Shown piece after piece: positions 44,930 through 56,956 of a DNA stretch of 64,000 nucleotides. Made by a program: the position numbers and the translations under genes. The notes below the pieces were generated by a model. It was not told the origin of the DNA, did no database searches, and was given only the letters and a program-made list of their open reading frames with translations. Source of the stretch: Paragonimus westermani (lineage: Eukaryota; Platyhelminthes; Trematoda; Plagiorchiida; Troglotrematidae); contig QNGE01003346.1 in the NCBI GenBank assembly GCA_008508345.1, positions 22,694 to 86,693 on the forward strand. The letters run 5' to 3'. Each line of letters starts with the position of its first letter. Positions within the stretch are counted from its first letter, which is position 1.

Positions 44930-45180
44930 TTACAGCAAAAGGACATACAATAAAACAAGACCTTTGTCAAACTCGTACGTTTTCACGCCACGCGCTGACC
45001 CATGTTTATGAACTGTAATTCCGGTCACGAACACAGCGACCGTTTCTAGTTAACCATCATGTGCACTTCCGTCTTCTTCTGTGCGTGTAGCCGACGCTTT
45101 CTATGGTGTATTTTTGCATGCCACTCTTCTCCTGTTGTTCCGGCTTGCTTGGTCGCTGTGGGTTTGGAGCTACCACGTTA
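44930..45180 (+). repeat. Unclassified dispersed repeat R2, copy 1
   Basis: Homologous to 55110-55345. Shared landmarks are TTTATGAACTGTAATTCCGG / TTTATGAGTCGTAATTCCAA, ATGTGCACTTC / GTGTGCACTTC, GACGCTTTCTATGG / GGTGCCTTCTATCG, and TTGCATGCCACTC / CCGCTTGCCATTCCTC. No coding similarity was recognised. A terminal or 5' part of a retroelement is possible. Confidence 0.55.
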
Positions 45181-47093
45181 AGGTGTTACTATAATCGCGC
45201 TTCCGATTTGGTCGTATATCTCACTCATCCCTTGTTATGAAGGAATTGCCGCGAAGGTGGCTGATGTGGTACAAACGCCCGCCGGCATCCTAAGGAATGC
45301 GTATTGCTGTCACAAGGTTGGTCAACTTCTAAAACCTTTCCATTCTGTGTTTACAGCAACTCATAAGATCTTATAAAATTGACAAAATAGGAAGCGGCAG
45401 TATTGCAGTGCAAGAAACAACCCTTGTATTGTCTGGAGGAACACAGCGAGATCAAAACGGTTTTAGCGGTTGAACAGATTGTCCTGGAAATGTCTGTTTT
45501 TAATAGTTTAAGAAGCTTCTACCCCCCTATGAAGTTTCGGAGCGTGTGGTAACCTGTTCGGAGTGAAGCGTCCGGCCGATCGTTGATCGATCGTCAAAGC
45601 AACTTCTTACCTTATTACTGCTGACTATTGAACTAGCGGGCCACAAACAACAAACACTAAGTCCAGCCAGAAAAGCCGGCATGAGTCTATGATCACGTAT
45701 GGGCATTGTAAAAATACGGTGGTTCAATAGCGGATTATGTAAGCAGAATAGCTTTTCCACCAAACGATGGATATTAGAAGGCTATGATCATGAAACAAAT
45801 ATGTTTAGAAATATGTGGTGTATTGACTGGAAACCAAATCTTTCTCGTAGTAAATGAGACACGACATCTAGAGTTGCTGGTTTTGCCGCACCATTTGAGG
45901 AATGGGGTGGGACGTTCTAAATGCACATTGTGAAAACGCCTGGCCGCAAATAGTATTTACACTTTTTGTGACGTTGTCGAACTGTGTTGTTTTAATTCAC
46001 GTCGACATGTCGTTTCTGTTACTTTAACAATAAGGTAATACAGACCAGGGCGGAGAGCGGATACAAGAATGCCCAATCAATTTGGCTGCATCGTCGTAAA
46101 AATGATGTGTCAATGATGCGGAGGTTGTCCAAGTTTGACTGACATAACCCATGTGTATCATACGGGGCAAACAGTTTAGGCACATATCACCTAGGACGAT
46201 ACACTGATACGTGTGTGTATGACATAATGACAAAAATCAGTTGAGTTAACAGCGTAATTTTCCACCTGTAAGAATTGTGTTTGGTCATCAGATAACTTCT
46301 CCTGGGACGCACAGACTGTTTGGGCAGATAGTTCTGTTGAACGTTCAAAATCGACGCTTTTTACCGAAGGCACTCCAGAAAGTCTAGTCGGCTGAAACGT
46401 TCAATTCTTGTGTATGCTTGTCCTGTCTTGTTGACCATGTCTACTACCTTGGCGTAGTAGTCAGACTGGTGTACTTTGTCTATCCGAAGCAGCATGCGTA
46501 CTAAAACTTACCAGTTTTGGTCGAGTCAGATTGGCCTCAGGGAGGTGATTAGGCAGAAAGTAACCAGGCTTGTAAGGCTCTAGTTCACATCGCTGAGTAC
46601 CTCAGAGTGTCTATGCAATGGGGACCTATTCTATAAATATGCAAAAGTATGATATTTAAACTGTCCTTCGCATTTGAAGGAAGCGGTTTACGAGAAGTAC
46701 TGTTTAACAAAGAACACTTCCATCACCCAGCGTTTGATTACGAAATTCAGTAGACAGATAAATAAATGAAGTATGTGTATATATAAATATATGAGTTTAT
46801 AGTTAAATGTATACATATCTAAACAAGCAGAAACTGGGCGTAACTTTAAATACATCCACTGCAAGAAACAGCGAGTGGGATCAGATGGAACTAACTAACT
46901 CAATACTCACTTGATTTGTGTTAGCCTTTGCTATCAAATGAGTGGGACTATTGAGTTAATGAATGCGGGTGGAGTACACCAATAAAACTCCACATCCAGT
47001 TACTTCCAAGGTAAGTCTTCTGATTTAGAGGATGCTGGTGGGTTTCTGTAAAAATGCCGTATTTTCTTTTGTCCTACAGGTCGGACTGTTCGG
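45181..47093. other. No gene recognised
   Basis: Short unrecognised frames. An AT-rich patch lies near 46775-46830. Near 46371-46400, CACTCCAGAAAGTCTAGTCG then GCTGAAACGT vaguely resembles the PLE hammerhead motif but lacks its core. Confidence 0.4.
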
Positions 47094-47440
47094 TCAGAGT
47101 TTAAAAATGTGGTCGCACATACCAGCCTGCGACGTGCCAGTAGAGGCGAGATGATGTCTGTCGGAGAACACAACGTGGGTACGCTGCTGGATCAATGGGA
47201 CACCGGACGGCAGACATGCCGTACCGTACTGTACACTCTGAAGTTGATCTTCTATGGCATCAATTTCGTAGCTCTGGGCGAGGCAGCCTTTGCACATCAA
47301 GGCAGTTACGCAGAAGCAAGTGCTATGTACACCTCATATTGGATATGCTATTCTGCGGGCGACCATCAGGAGCAGGATATCTGTTTCACAGTGATCGAAA
47401 GCAAGGGACTCCTACACATAACACTCACAAAAACTGACTT
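47094..47440 (+). pseudogene. LINE endonuclease 5' fragment
   Basis: A 130-codon frame from 47109. GEHNVGTLLDQWDTGRQTCR, then NFVALGEAAFAHQGSYAEAS and MYTSYWICYSAGDHQEQDI, follow the NVRTLLDQ...RRTALVA, IDIAALSETRF...GSYEEAS and GYTFYWSG blocks of LINE EEP endonucleases. The metal-binding Asn and the Glu (SET read as GEA) are retained. About two thirds of the DNA around GTGGGTACGCTGCTGGATCA is identical to the copy at 6.6 kb, so both come from the same LINE family. Similarity ends near 47440; the RT is absent. Confidence 0.75.
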
Positions 47441-50400
47441 GTGTTGCATCGTTTCTGGTTTCATTCACGCACAATTGAGCCCACGGCACAAGTGCAACTA
47501 AACTTACGGAGTTTGGATGAAAACCAAGACCTTTCTGTTTTTTTCATAATCATCTATTCAATAATCACTGGCTCTTCAACAAGCAAATATTCTGAAACTG
47601 ATCTGGGGCCTAGTCTGTTCCTCGATTTACGCAACCTATCTGTTTTGGATTGAGTAAGGCAGGTGTACTTGTTTCCATCACTTTAATAGGCTACAAAGAT
47701 TTGCCGATCACGAGGGCCATGCATGTAGCCCCTACTATGGACGTACCAGCGCGTTGGTCTTTGGCTGGTATTAATGAGAGCTGACAAATTTCAATGGCCA
47801 TATATGGCAACGGGTTACGAAAGATGACCACTGCTTAAAAATCGGAAGTAACGGACTAAGAATCGTTCGTAGGCAGATGTGTTTGTCTCAATTTTCAACT
47901 AGATGGGCATTTTTGACCCAATGGTTCTACCAGATGTGATAAACAGGTGGGAAAGACATTTAGTTCCAAAGATAGTGGAGTATCATGAAGTATTCTTATA
48001 CTGAGGGAAATCGAGGGGAAACGCAGGAAAACCTGCAATAAACAACACCATCTAAACGGTCAGCATCGCTCAGAAGTACACAAAACGTTTGAAGAGCAAC
48101 GTGAGTTTTGGGTTGGAATTCTTGTTTAAAAACACTAATGCATGATTGACGGCTCCGAGTGAATTGGTGAACGAAGTTATTGTTTTATCAAACATGTATT
48201 TTCTACAGTGTGTCCCCCTCTCAGCCATAATTTGGGTTATCGTTGTTTCAATGGTCTCAAATTATTATCCGCATCCTTATGATGAAAATGCATTAGGAAT
48301 GAGTTCGAATGGCTTGAGGGGCATCATGATGCCCCTGGTCCGAACAACTGCTCCTGATAGTCTGTAATCGCTGACACCATTTCGAGTCTATATTAATCTA
48401 CGACCTGGGTTAGAAGCAGAGTTCATGCGGGATAAAAAGCCTCAGCAAAATTCACCCGTTTCGAATCTCCAGAGTATGATAATGTAACGCCAAGGAGTGT
48501 CGGTTTGATTCCTCTCTTAGATTATCTCTATCCATTGAGTTAGAACAAGGACCGAATCGGTCATGATTCGTGAGTGAACATCACGAATCATTGTAAACAC
48601 CCTTCCGATTCATTGTAACCGTAGCTCGTGTAAACTGACAATGTAAGGTTTATAAAACATCCTTTCTCAGTTAAAAATTTGAATAGCGAAATCAGAAGAC
48701 CGGTTTTGCAAGGTGGTAAAACCAATTCGTATTTTCACGTCAGATGGTACACATAACAACATTGAACATCAAAATATCTTTAGGTGAATTAAGTTCACAC
48801 ATCAAGTCAGTGAACATACTAGTTTGTCGTTGGTCAAAACTATGGCAGATAGATTTACAAAGTTTACTGTTGCCAACCTTACCAACTGCGTGCGAAACAG
48901 GTTACTGTTCAGTTGATTGTTATATGTGTTAACCAGGATTTCAATGGAAGCACATGACCAGTGTCATGGTTACCGCCGCGTGTCAGGTGTGCTTACCTTG
49001 TAAACCATACCCACATGCTGAATTTAGGTGAGAATAGATTTTTGTATATTCTTTCACGTTTGTATATATTTTTGTATGTTTGAGGTTCAACAGAGTTAGT
49101 TGACAGCTATTCAAGAGCACTCGAGGGAAGTATGTCGCTAGTTGGTTTGCCCCAATTTTTAAGTTAGTTTTATTTCGTAAAAAATAAACGTAAATAAAAG
49201 GTACGGTCATTATATTCATGAGGTAATTTCTTGTATGTACTTTGGCTCTGGGTTCATGCTTTCCCGCTGGTCTACAGCGGCTTCCAAGGAGACTTATAGA
49301 CAGGCTGGCAGAGAACACAACGGTCTCGTGCTTGACAGTCAACAGAAACAAACCGGACGAGCAATGCGAGTGACATCATCCTGTGTACACTATAGGCATG
49401 ATTCAGGTCAGCGCCGCTCGTCTTCACGAACATACTTCCTACGTCACTGCCTCTGATTGAAAATCTGGAGTCCACTGATTCCTTGAGTGCACCCATAACA
49501 AACACCTTTAAAGACGTCTTTCCGTTGATCAAAGGATCTAGAAGGGGTTACCTGTGACACTGTTTAATCCGTTCGTAGTCTATCGTCGGTATACATTCCA
49601 AACGTCCCAAGAGCTTATTACCTCTCGTTTGCCATCCAAGTGAAACCCGTAAAGTTCATGTGTTGTTCTCTCTTTGTTGGAGTGCGGTGCACGGAACTTT
49701 AAACGAGTCCACCTGAAAGACATCTAGTCCTGTTAGATTAAACTACCCGGATGTTTGCACTGTAGGTTCGTACGTCTGGATCATTCCTCTGTGTTTACGT
49801 TTCTTTCTAACAGGATCCTATTGCCAGCGTGCCATTTGCACAACCTCAGGTCATAACGTGACAGTTTGTCTTAATTTATTAGCAGATATACTAGAGAGAC
49901 TGAGGTCAGTGGGTTACTCATCGCTACACAGATTACTTATTGAAAAGTATTTTGATGTGCATCCCTATTCCGATTAACAGCAATGGATGGTAGGAGACAG
50001 GAAGTAAGCCAGGATATAACCACGCATAGCACTTGCAATTTCGTGTAATGAAACTTAAGTGAATAGAGGAACGACGTCAAAGTTTGAATATTCAGATCCT
50101 TAAAAATGGATGATAAGATGACGTTTACTCACCGGGTTATTCCACGGTAAGGAAATCGTGCATTGTTAGAATGTGCGTCACGACGATATCAGGTTTGTGA
50201 ACCTCCATGACGTCTTTGTTTCTATAGGTTTCAGGGTGACATATTGTGGCTCAAAGATAAACCGTGTTTACAACTCACACTATAGCTGTTTATTCTACCA
50301 AACACAAATGCTGCTCTGTATTGTCAGGTTTCAATTTGTCTTAATCCGTTGGAGAGTTCCTCCGTTTTTTTCATTCACTCCAGGCGGCTTACCACCGTAA

Positions 50401-51604
50401 CACCAATTCGTCTTGCAGGCACGAGTATAAAAATTTCGTGTCAGTCGATTAAGCACGTCTAGATGCTTGTTAGTCAGGTTACACTTCGAGTGTATTATAA
50501 GATTTACGATTTCTTAAATGTCCTGACCCCAAACCATGCTGAGTATTTCATGAGTTGCTTTTATTCATTCCTTTAATAATATCAAATGAAAACCTGGGCA
50601 TTAACATCATTGTCTAATGGTACCACAATCGTTTCTTAGCGTTGATGTGTATTGGCTGGTCTAGAGGCCATCGGGATTTGTTGTGCCAGACTTCACTGTT
50701 TACGTCACCTGAAGTTAAGCACCAAACTTGAAGGCCGCATATATGTAAATGACATTTTTATCTGTGTGATGACCAGCTTGCAGACCATTACATAGCGCAC
50801 CGGAACATGCAAATGGAGTGCAGTGTTTCAGGTAGACTTCCAAAACCTGACCACCTGCAAACTTGGGGTAGGTCAATTTTTCCGCAAACATGCATCTCGT
50901 TTGCAGTGTCAACTGCCCGAATAGCTGACCGTCCATATGTTTAAAGGCGTCCACTAATGTCTGTACTTAATTCAATCCATGCTGGATATCGGTTAGAGTA
51001 ATAGAACAACACCGGTCAAATTCCGCACCAACAATCATCGCGTCGTATACACGTGCTCCTTGATAACGAGGGTCTGTGAGTTTCTTCAAGACGCAAACAA
51101 TAGGTGAACGTTCTGCGCATTTCATAGATGCTTCTGAATGCATAGCCATAAAAAGGTATCCTATGAGTCAACAGTGCATACAGCTGCTCTCGAACATTCG
51201 TATAAAGCGACACTTATGCTTGAAAATCAGCACTAGTCCCATAAGTCATCAGCTGCTAGTTGAACATTATTACAAACTGGTCTCAACCTTGCCCTTCACT
51301 TTCAAGTCTGGTATCTGTCTTCAGGAAGATTGGTTGATTAGTCTAAGTGAATTACAACGTTGTGGTCAATTTTGAGCGACGTTCAACTGGCCTACTACTT
51401 GCCAGTAGTATCCAACAGAGCTGGGCAGACTTGAGGGATGGGTTGATGTTGATGGCTGCCGGCTACGAATGGTTTGCGCTTAAACAGATTCCAAGTGATC
51501 ATGGAATAAGTGAACAGAGTGAGATTGTGCAGGCTGTTTCCGCGCAAGTAAAGATGGATTGTAAAATCTGACGGACGAGTTAGGGCTTGTAAACTGTCCG
51601 CACC
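47441..51604. other. No gene recognised
   Basis: About 4 kb with short open frames only, for example minus 48983-49351 (122 codons) and plus 50173-50400 (75). None has a recognised motif. Overlapping frames on the minus strand at 50715-51213 look unusually open but match nothing I know. Confidence 0.4.
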
Positions 51605-51770
51605 AAATTTAGTACGAATGAAGTTGAACAGTTTGGGCGTCGTGTTTTACATGTAATTGATAATCAGATTGAGAATAACACAACGTTCCAATTGCAACAC
51701 TCCTGAAGAAGGCCACCCGAGGTGGTTGAAACGTGGAGTATTACAACTTGCTCATAACGTTGGGTCAGGG
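51605..51770 (+). repeat. PLE-type terminal repeat with minimal hammerhead, copy 2
   Basis: Block A (51605-51686) reads AATGAAGTTGAACAGTTTGG, then GCGTCGTGTT, and continues to CACAACGTT. Block B (51690-51762) then reads CAACACTCCTGAAGAAGG, CCACCCGAGGTGGTTGAAAC, then GTATTACAACTTGCTC. Both blocks match 34440-34621, but there block B is inverted relative to block A. Block B itself has inverted ends (TTGCAACACTCC against TTGTAATACTCC in reverse). Confidence 0.55.
51699..51739 (+). ncRNA. Minimal PLE-type hammerhead motif, copy 2 (cleavage base lost)
   Basis: Same fold as 34482-34522: ACTC/GAGT stem I, core CTGAAGA, stem II with one bulge and CGA loop, GAAA. The base at the cleavage site is G (51735), which hammerheads do not cleave after, so this copy should be inactive. 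Confidence 0.5.
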
Positions 51771-54700
51771 CTCACTTTACGAATAGAAATGTAAAACATA
51801 CCACCATTACATTTTATACAGAATGAAAAATGGTGGCCTTGAATACAATTACATATTAAGTGAATACCATTTACAGTTGGTTGTAGCATTCCCACTCAAC
51901 CAGTCTTTTTGGAAATGATGCATCCGCCGTAAGTTCGTTCTTGTTGGGTCTCATCAGTGTTTTGGTCAATGCCGTCACTTGAAACTGATCAAAAACTTGA
52001 CTAAGAACAGAAGACTGATTGACTGAGGATAACAGGATAGTTTTATTCCCACTCTGGAAGATAGAAACTGAGTTCTAATTACAAACGAAACTGCTTACTT
52101 CTTACTTTAAAGTCGTTTCAGGGTGGTCAGCATGATGGTCACATGAGAGTGTGCACTAAAACATACATCTTAGTTACGACAAATCATGAGCCACCAATAA
52201 CGGAAACCGGGTGCAAAGCTATTTTCAGAAATTTTATGGGAATGCAAAATCCTCCGATAGGTGCACATGATTCTAAGTTTACACGAACCAGTTTCTACAT
52301 TGTTCTCTTCATATACGTACATTGCATGTGTCAGCTTCTTGCAACCGATTACCATCCATGGAAGCTGTCATTGTTTTATATGCAGGGTGTTGCACGTACC
52401 TCACTCTCATGGTTAACATTCTAAACATGTCACTTTATCAAATACCGAAATTTGGCGAAAATGGGTTCTAAACTTATCTCTAAGATATGAATGCACTGAT
52501 GTCAACAGTCACATGCATACGTCGTAAAAAATTAGTTTATTCAGCTAATCGATTAGGTAACACAGCAATCAAACATGCATTTTTGAACATGAGGTTGAAC
52601 CTAGCTGGACATAAGTGTACTCTATTTGCTCCGATCACTTCTTTGCCTGAATGCTCACATCCATTTCATTACTCACGAGTATCATAACCTGGTCGTTCAT
52701 CTTTCCCACTGTTCTACCTTCGCGAAGTTCATTTCAGCTGCAGCAAGAGTTCCTCATACTCTTGACAGTCTCCAAATGATCTGCGTGCGTTTAATGACGG
52801 TGTTCACACAGCTGACGTGTGTTTATTTCCGAGGTGGAGAAAATGCCGCCTAGACAACTGGGTTTGGTGTGCCCAGTGTTGATGTTTTATAGTCCTGATC
52901 AAATATGTTGGGCAGCAGAACCATCTGTGGTGTGTCACTTCGTTCTCTATGGCTGGCACCAGTGACGGTCACGTGGACCAAAATTAGAGTGCATTCATTG
53001 ACCCGACTACATAACTGTCGATTTGCTTGTTAATGCCCCGGCAGCCGGACGAAGATTAATGGATGAGAAACTTACCTTTGAATGGTAGAAGGAATTTCAA
53101 GGGTGACGGTATTATTCGGGTGGTGATGAAAGCGTAGCCGGCTAAGCTAGATAAAACGTGCATCCGGGAGCTGGAGTTTGCCAAGTTATCAGGAGAACTG
53201 TAGTAACGTTGAAGTTGTAAGAAGGATTGTAATAAGATTTGATTTTCCAACCTGTTGTTGACGTCACAGCAACCAGTGTGTGACCATTCCCCTGGAATGT
53301 CGGTCTCAGTAATGGTATTTTTTCAGTGGACGCTTTCTAAAGAGTGGTTTGTCTAACACAATGAAACCGAGCGCTTAGAGGACCGAGTTAGAACTGAATC
53401 GGTAAAAACAGTCGAAGCTAAGGTGTGATAAAGCAGGAGTGGGTTTCTCGCGGACAAACCGAATCGTTGTTGCGATACCTCGTGAGGACGCTTCGAAAAG
53501 TCAGAAATTGAACCTACTTTATCCAGCATACTTTGAGGCTCAGCAGGTCCAATGAATTAAGCCTATTCATTAGCACTTCTGTGGTGTCCACGGGTGGTGA
53601 GATGTCGTCATCTGAACGTTATTGGGCGGTGCATAACTGATGACGACGTCTGGTTTCCACCCTCAGGGGATTACGAACATATTGGCCAGGAGCGTAGCAG
53701 TTGGATGTTCCGTTTATACGCAATTGTTTCCAGGAGAAGTACAACTCAAGATTTGCCATGAAAAGACGTTCTAACATAAGTTCTATGACTATAGTCAATC
53801 TATTGGCAGATCACGCAAATGGTTTACATCAAGAGAGCCGTCTTGAAGAATGAAGCAATTTCCATGTTGACCATATGTTTGCGGTGAAACACCAGACTAC
53901 ACACTAAGTCGATCAGCTCGAAGGCACTCTGTGCAGCTTCTAGAAATACTGATCGTTTTAGTGTGCACAAAAGTCCCGTCAGCTTTTTGGCCAACTTGTA
54001 AAGTACACCTGGGCAGTGTTGACATCTAGGGTACACCAACCATGTTGCTTTTGTTCATACCAGACGATTGATTCCACATCACCTAGAAGTCGATCGATAA
54101 CGCGCCTTCGACAGGGCCCACATCTCCCCCTCAAATTTCAAATATACGAAAAGAATGTTAGCGGAACGAGGATTTAGCGACATGTGGTAAAGTACGCGAG
54201 TAATTCAACCCGTCCAGATAATGAAAGTTGGAGACAACAGTGAAGACAGCGGTTTGAAACAAAATTAACTAGAGACTTAACAAACAAGGCAACAATTCCA
54301 AACTTCACTTGTGACCATTTTCGGACAGCTTCACAACAGAGTACCAGTAGAGCCGGTAACGTATTTTTTGAGATGAACAGTAAACAGTGCAACCACCACA
54401 GTCCGAACGAATACAACAGTCGGATGGGAAACAGAGCCAATGTATACGACGAACAACATACTCAAGGCAAGGCAGACGTAACATCGACAAGCGACATTGC
54501 TGGAACGGCCTAATCAAGAACAAAATACTTGTCTGGGAAAAGAACAGTTTTTTAGACCAGTAAGGAATGAGAGATAGATTTATAGACTTGCCAGGTTTTC
54601 GCCGAACCACCCGAAAAATAGAATCTTTTTACAGCCAACATGAAATGGGTTATTGATGCGTTGAACTATTCATGAACAGACACTCGTAATTCATGTGATA

Positions 54701-55109
54701 CTCGTGATATATGTTGAACATAAGTAATACAATACCAGTTATTGTCGATTGAGAAAAACGGAGATAATCGTCTCGATTAGCCAAATTCAACATTATGAGT
54801 TGGGATGTAGAAAGAAAGAAGTAGAGAAAAACTGTAATTATAAAGCATAAGAAAAAAATGTGGGAACGGTTACCTCGTGAATCCAAATAATCCGAGTGCA
54901 AAAAGTCGACAATCGGCTACTGCATAAGCAGGCCAATATCATATCAAAGAACGCACTATACTGCAACGAAATCGATAAATACCGATGCGGTATAATTGAA
55001 TCCGTGGAAGAAACCGGTTTCCTCATAACCTCATCGACTATTTTGTCTCCTAAAAAATGTTTAGTTTTGTGTTAATGCTTTATCCAGGCGGATTTTGAGC
55101 AGGTCATAT
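51771..55109. other. No gene recognised
   Basis: Short open frames without recognised motifs (93 codons at 52143-52424; overlapping minus-strand frames at 54174-54610). Nothing else identified. Confidence 0.4.
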
Positions 55110-55345
55110 TGTAGCGAGAAGGCGTCCAACAAAGCACAATCTTTATTGTCCAAATCGCTGGTCACATGCAACGCGCGCTCTCTCGTTTATGAGTCGTAAT
55201 TCCAACCCGCAGCGCCCCCCGGTTTCCGTTCACACGTCGTGTGCACTTCTAACCGGTTTACGTGTGTGACCGGTGCCTTCTATCGGGGGGTTTTCCGCTT
55301 GCCATTCCTCGTCTGTTTGTCCGATTCCGTTGCGCGATGGCTCGT
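55110..55345 (+). repeat. Unclassified dispersed repeat R2, copy 2
   Basis: Second copy of the repeat at 44930-45180, more GC-rich. It begins near TAGCGAGAAGGCGTCCAAC and contains a CTTTATTG motif. The similarity covers at least 55170-55320. Upstream and downstream limits are guesses. Confidence 0.5.
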
Positions 55346-55440
55346 CCGGCTGCTCGTGCTGTCCGCCATCCACCCAATGTTGGCCTTGACCGTATTCCAA
55401 CATCGTGTCGAGATGTTCCTCTAAATGTTGGAAAAACCAC

Positions 55441-55441
55441 N
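55441..55441. other. Ambiguous base (n)
   Basis: The only undetermined base in the window. It falls inside a 231-codon minus-strand open frame (55258-55953), which could owe its length to how this base is read. Confidence 0.99.
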
Positions 55442-55904
55442 CTGCTTAGACGACAAGCTGATAACGTACGTAGTCGAATGGGCTGAGAGTATCGAATTAC
55501 TAATGTTGGATACAATTCCTCCATTGTTTGAAGAGCATTGTCAAACAGAAGTGTTGTGTTCGTAAAATGCGTTTCGTCAACTGGTTCCTTCGTGGTGTAA
55601 ACTTCCGTATAGGTCATGCCAAAATCTAGACCACAAACACGTGCACTCATTTGCATGGCAAACATGCACTCACATACACTGGGTGACAGTACGTTGTCAG
55701 TCGCCTTGGAGGAAGTTTTCACACGCGAGTATACACGGTTTCGATAGTCTCTTCTTGTCCGTCGTGTTCGAGGCTTGTCCTTTTGTTCCTGAATGCCGCC
55801 TGTGTGTAATATACTACTTGTGAGCAGTATAATACTCACAACGCAACTGCCTGTTATACAACACCGTGCGATGTGCCATTTGGTCGTAGAGTTGACCAGT
55901 AAAA

Positions 55905-56270
55905 CATGCTTGTCTGGTGATCTCCATAGCATCGTTAATCGCCAAATCACCATATGTAAGCAATTTTCTGTCTGTCAGTTCACTTGCAACTGTATTCAAA
56001 TTTACATCGGCAGAACGGCTCAGTACATTTGTCAATGAATATACGAACACATCCTCAAATGGATGATCATTTCTGTGGAGCAAGGAAGCTTTACAGCGGA
56101 AGACAAACAACGCAACCTGTCATCCCCGAATGGCAAACACATCCGGATGACTGGTCGATCAATTCATTCTACGTATTAGTACGTAACTCAAACTTGAAGG
56201 TTTTAGCTATCAGTGAATCCCTATTGATCAAACGTGAAGAACAACCTATGTGACCTCAAAGATTACAGAC
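55905..56270 (+). pseudogene. PLE-A GIY-YIG endonuclease, 3' end of an element
   Basis: KQFSVCQFTCNCIQIYIGRT (about 55957-56016) is the nuclease entry with YIG intact. A stop follows, then EHILKWM in the same frame (family EH.P.WL). In a neighbouring frame TQPVIPEWQTHPDDWSINSF and YVLVRNSNLKVLAISESLLI, KREEQPM match the H..D...AF.VLYRNRN.RLL.IAEALAIKR..P.LC end. It is closest to the PLE at 12.55-14.75 kb. The RT part expected upstream was not recognised; the overlapping long minus-strand frame is antisense. Confidence 0.7.
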
Positions 56271-56570
56271 TCAGACCGCATCTCCTCCACAGCAGTGAAC
56301 TTCTGATCTTCAATGTCTGAACTGATGTTTTAAGTAACCGGTGAAACTATTAAACATACTGTCGTCATCCAGCATTATATGTGTTCTCTCTGATTTGGTG
56401 AATTTTCCAATAACCACGTTTTATAGAAGTACACGCTGTACGATAAAATTCCGGCTGTCATTATCTGCTGGAGTTCAGTAATTATTGACTGTCATATAAC
56501 TAACTAACTGTAGACAAATTTTTCCATCGGAGCCTAAGTTTCAAACACATTCTACCACAGAGTTTTTTAA
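56271..56570. other. Spacer between PLE 3' and 5' pieces
   Basis: 300 bases with no recognised content. By position it could be the pseudo-LTR region of a tandem PLE, but no hammerhead was found here. Confidence 0.35.
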
Positions 56571-56956
56571 TTGATCAGCGACTTGAACAACGTCATTCTC
56601 GTCACTAAATCGATGTGTTCCACAGGCGTTCAGTCACTGTTCACATATATCTCGCCAGATAAGACTATTCAATATACTTTTGAATGCCTTGAAGCCAAAA
56701 AGAGACAATTACATTGTCTCTGTCTATTGATATTCCGAGAGCAACTTTACTGTTATGCGGTGAAAACGTCAGTTCCTGTTTTCTTGATCGACACTATCAC
56801 CAAGTAGCCATGGGAAGTCCATTAGGGCCCAACTTAGCAGACTTTTTCATATTAGGGTTTGAGCAGGAGTTAGCCACTCTGTCACTTTATCGACCCAGCT
56901 TGTACATTCGGAATCCTATTACGTCACTCCAATCCAAGATTCATACGATTTGCTGA
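56571..56956 (+). pseudogene. PLE-A reverse transcriptase, palm fragment
   Basis: Frame 1 (56571-56807): SMCSTGVQSLFTYISPDKTI matches S.DVQSLFTNVPL.ETI, with the catalytic Asp of SxDV replaced by Gly. Frame 2 (56714-56956): DRHYHQVAMGSPLGPNLADF, then FILGFEQEL, matches YYRQVDGVAMGSPLGP.LADFF...LE, and Tyr-Arg-Pro-Ser-Leu-Tyr follows. A frameshift lies between them, near 56800. The YVDD box expected just after is not found. Confidence 0.75.

Noticed and set aside
46371..46405. Possible PLE-type hammerhead (CACTCCAGAAAGTC ... GCTGAAACGT)
   Set aside because: The CTGANGA core is absent (CAGAAAG) and stem II does not pair; only the GAAACGT end is similar.
55258..55953. 231-codon minus-strand open frame, the longest in the window
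   Set aside because: Its first part is antisense to a clear PLE endonuclease on the plus strand and its last part covers repeat R2. It crosses the undetermined base at 55441 and shows no domain. Length alone does not make it a gene.
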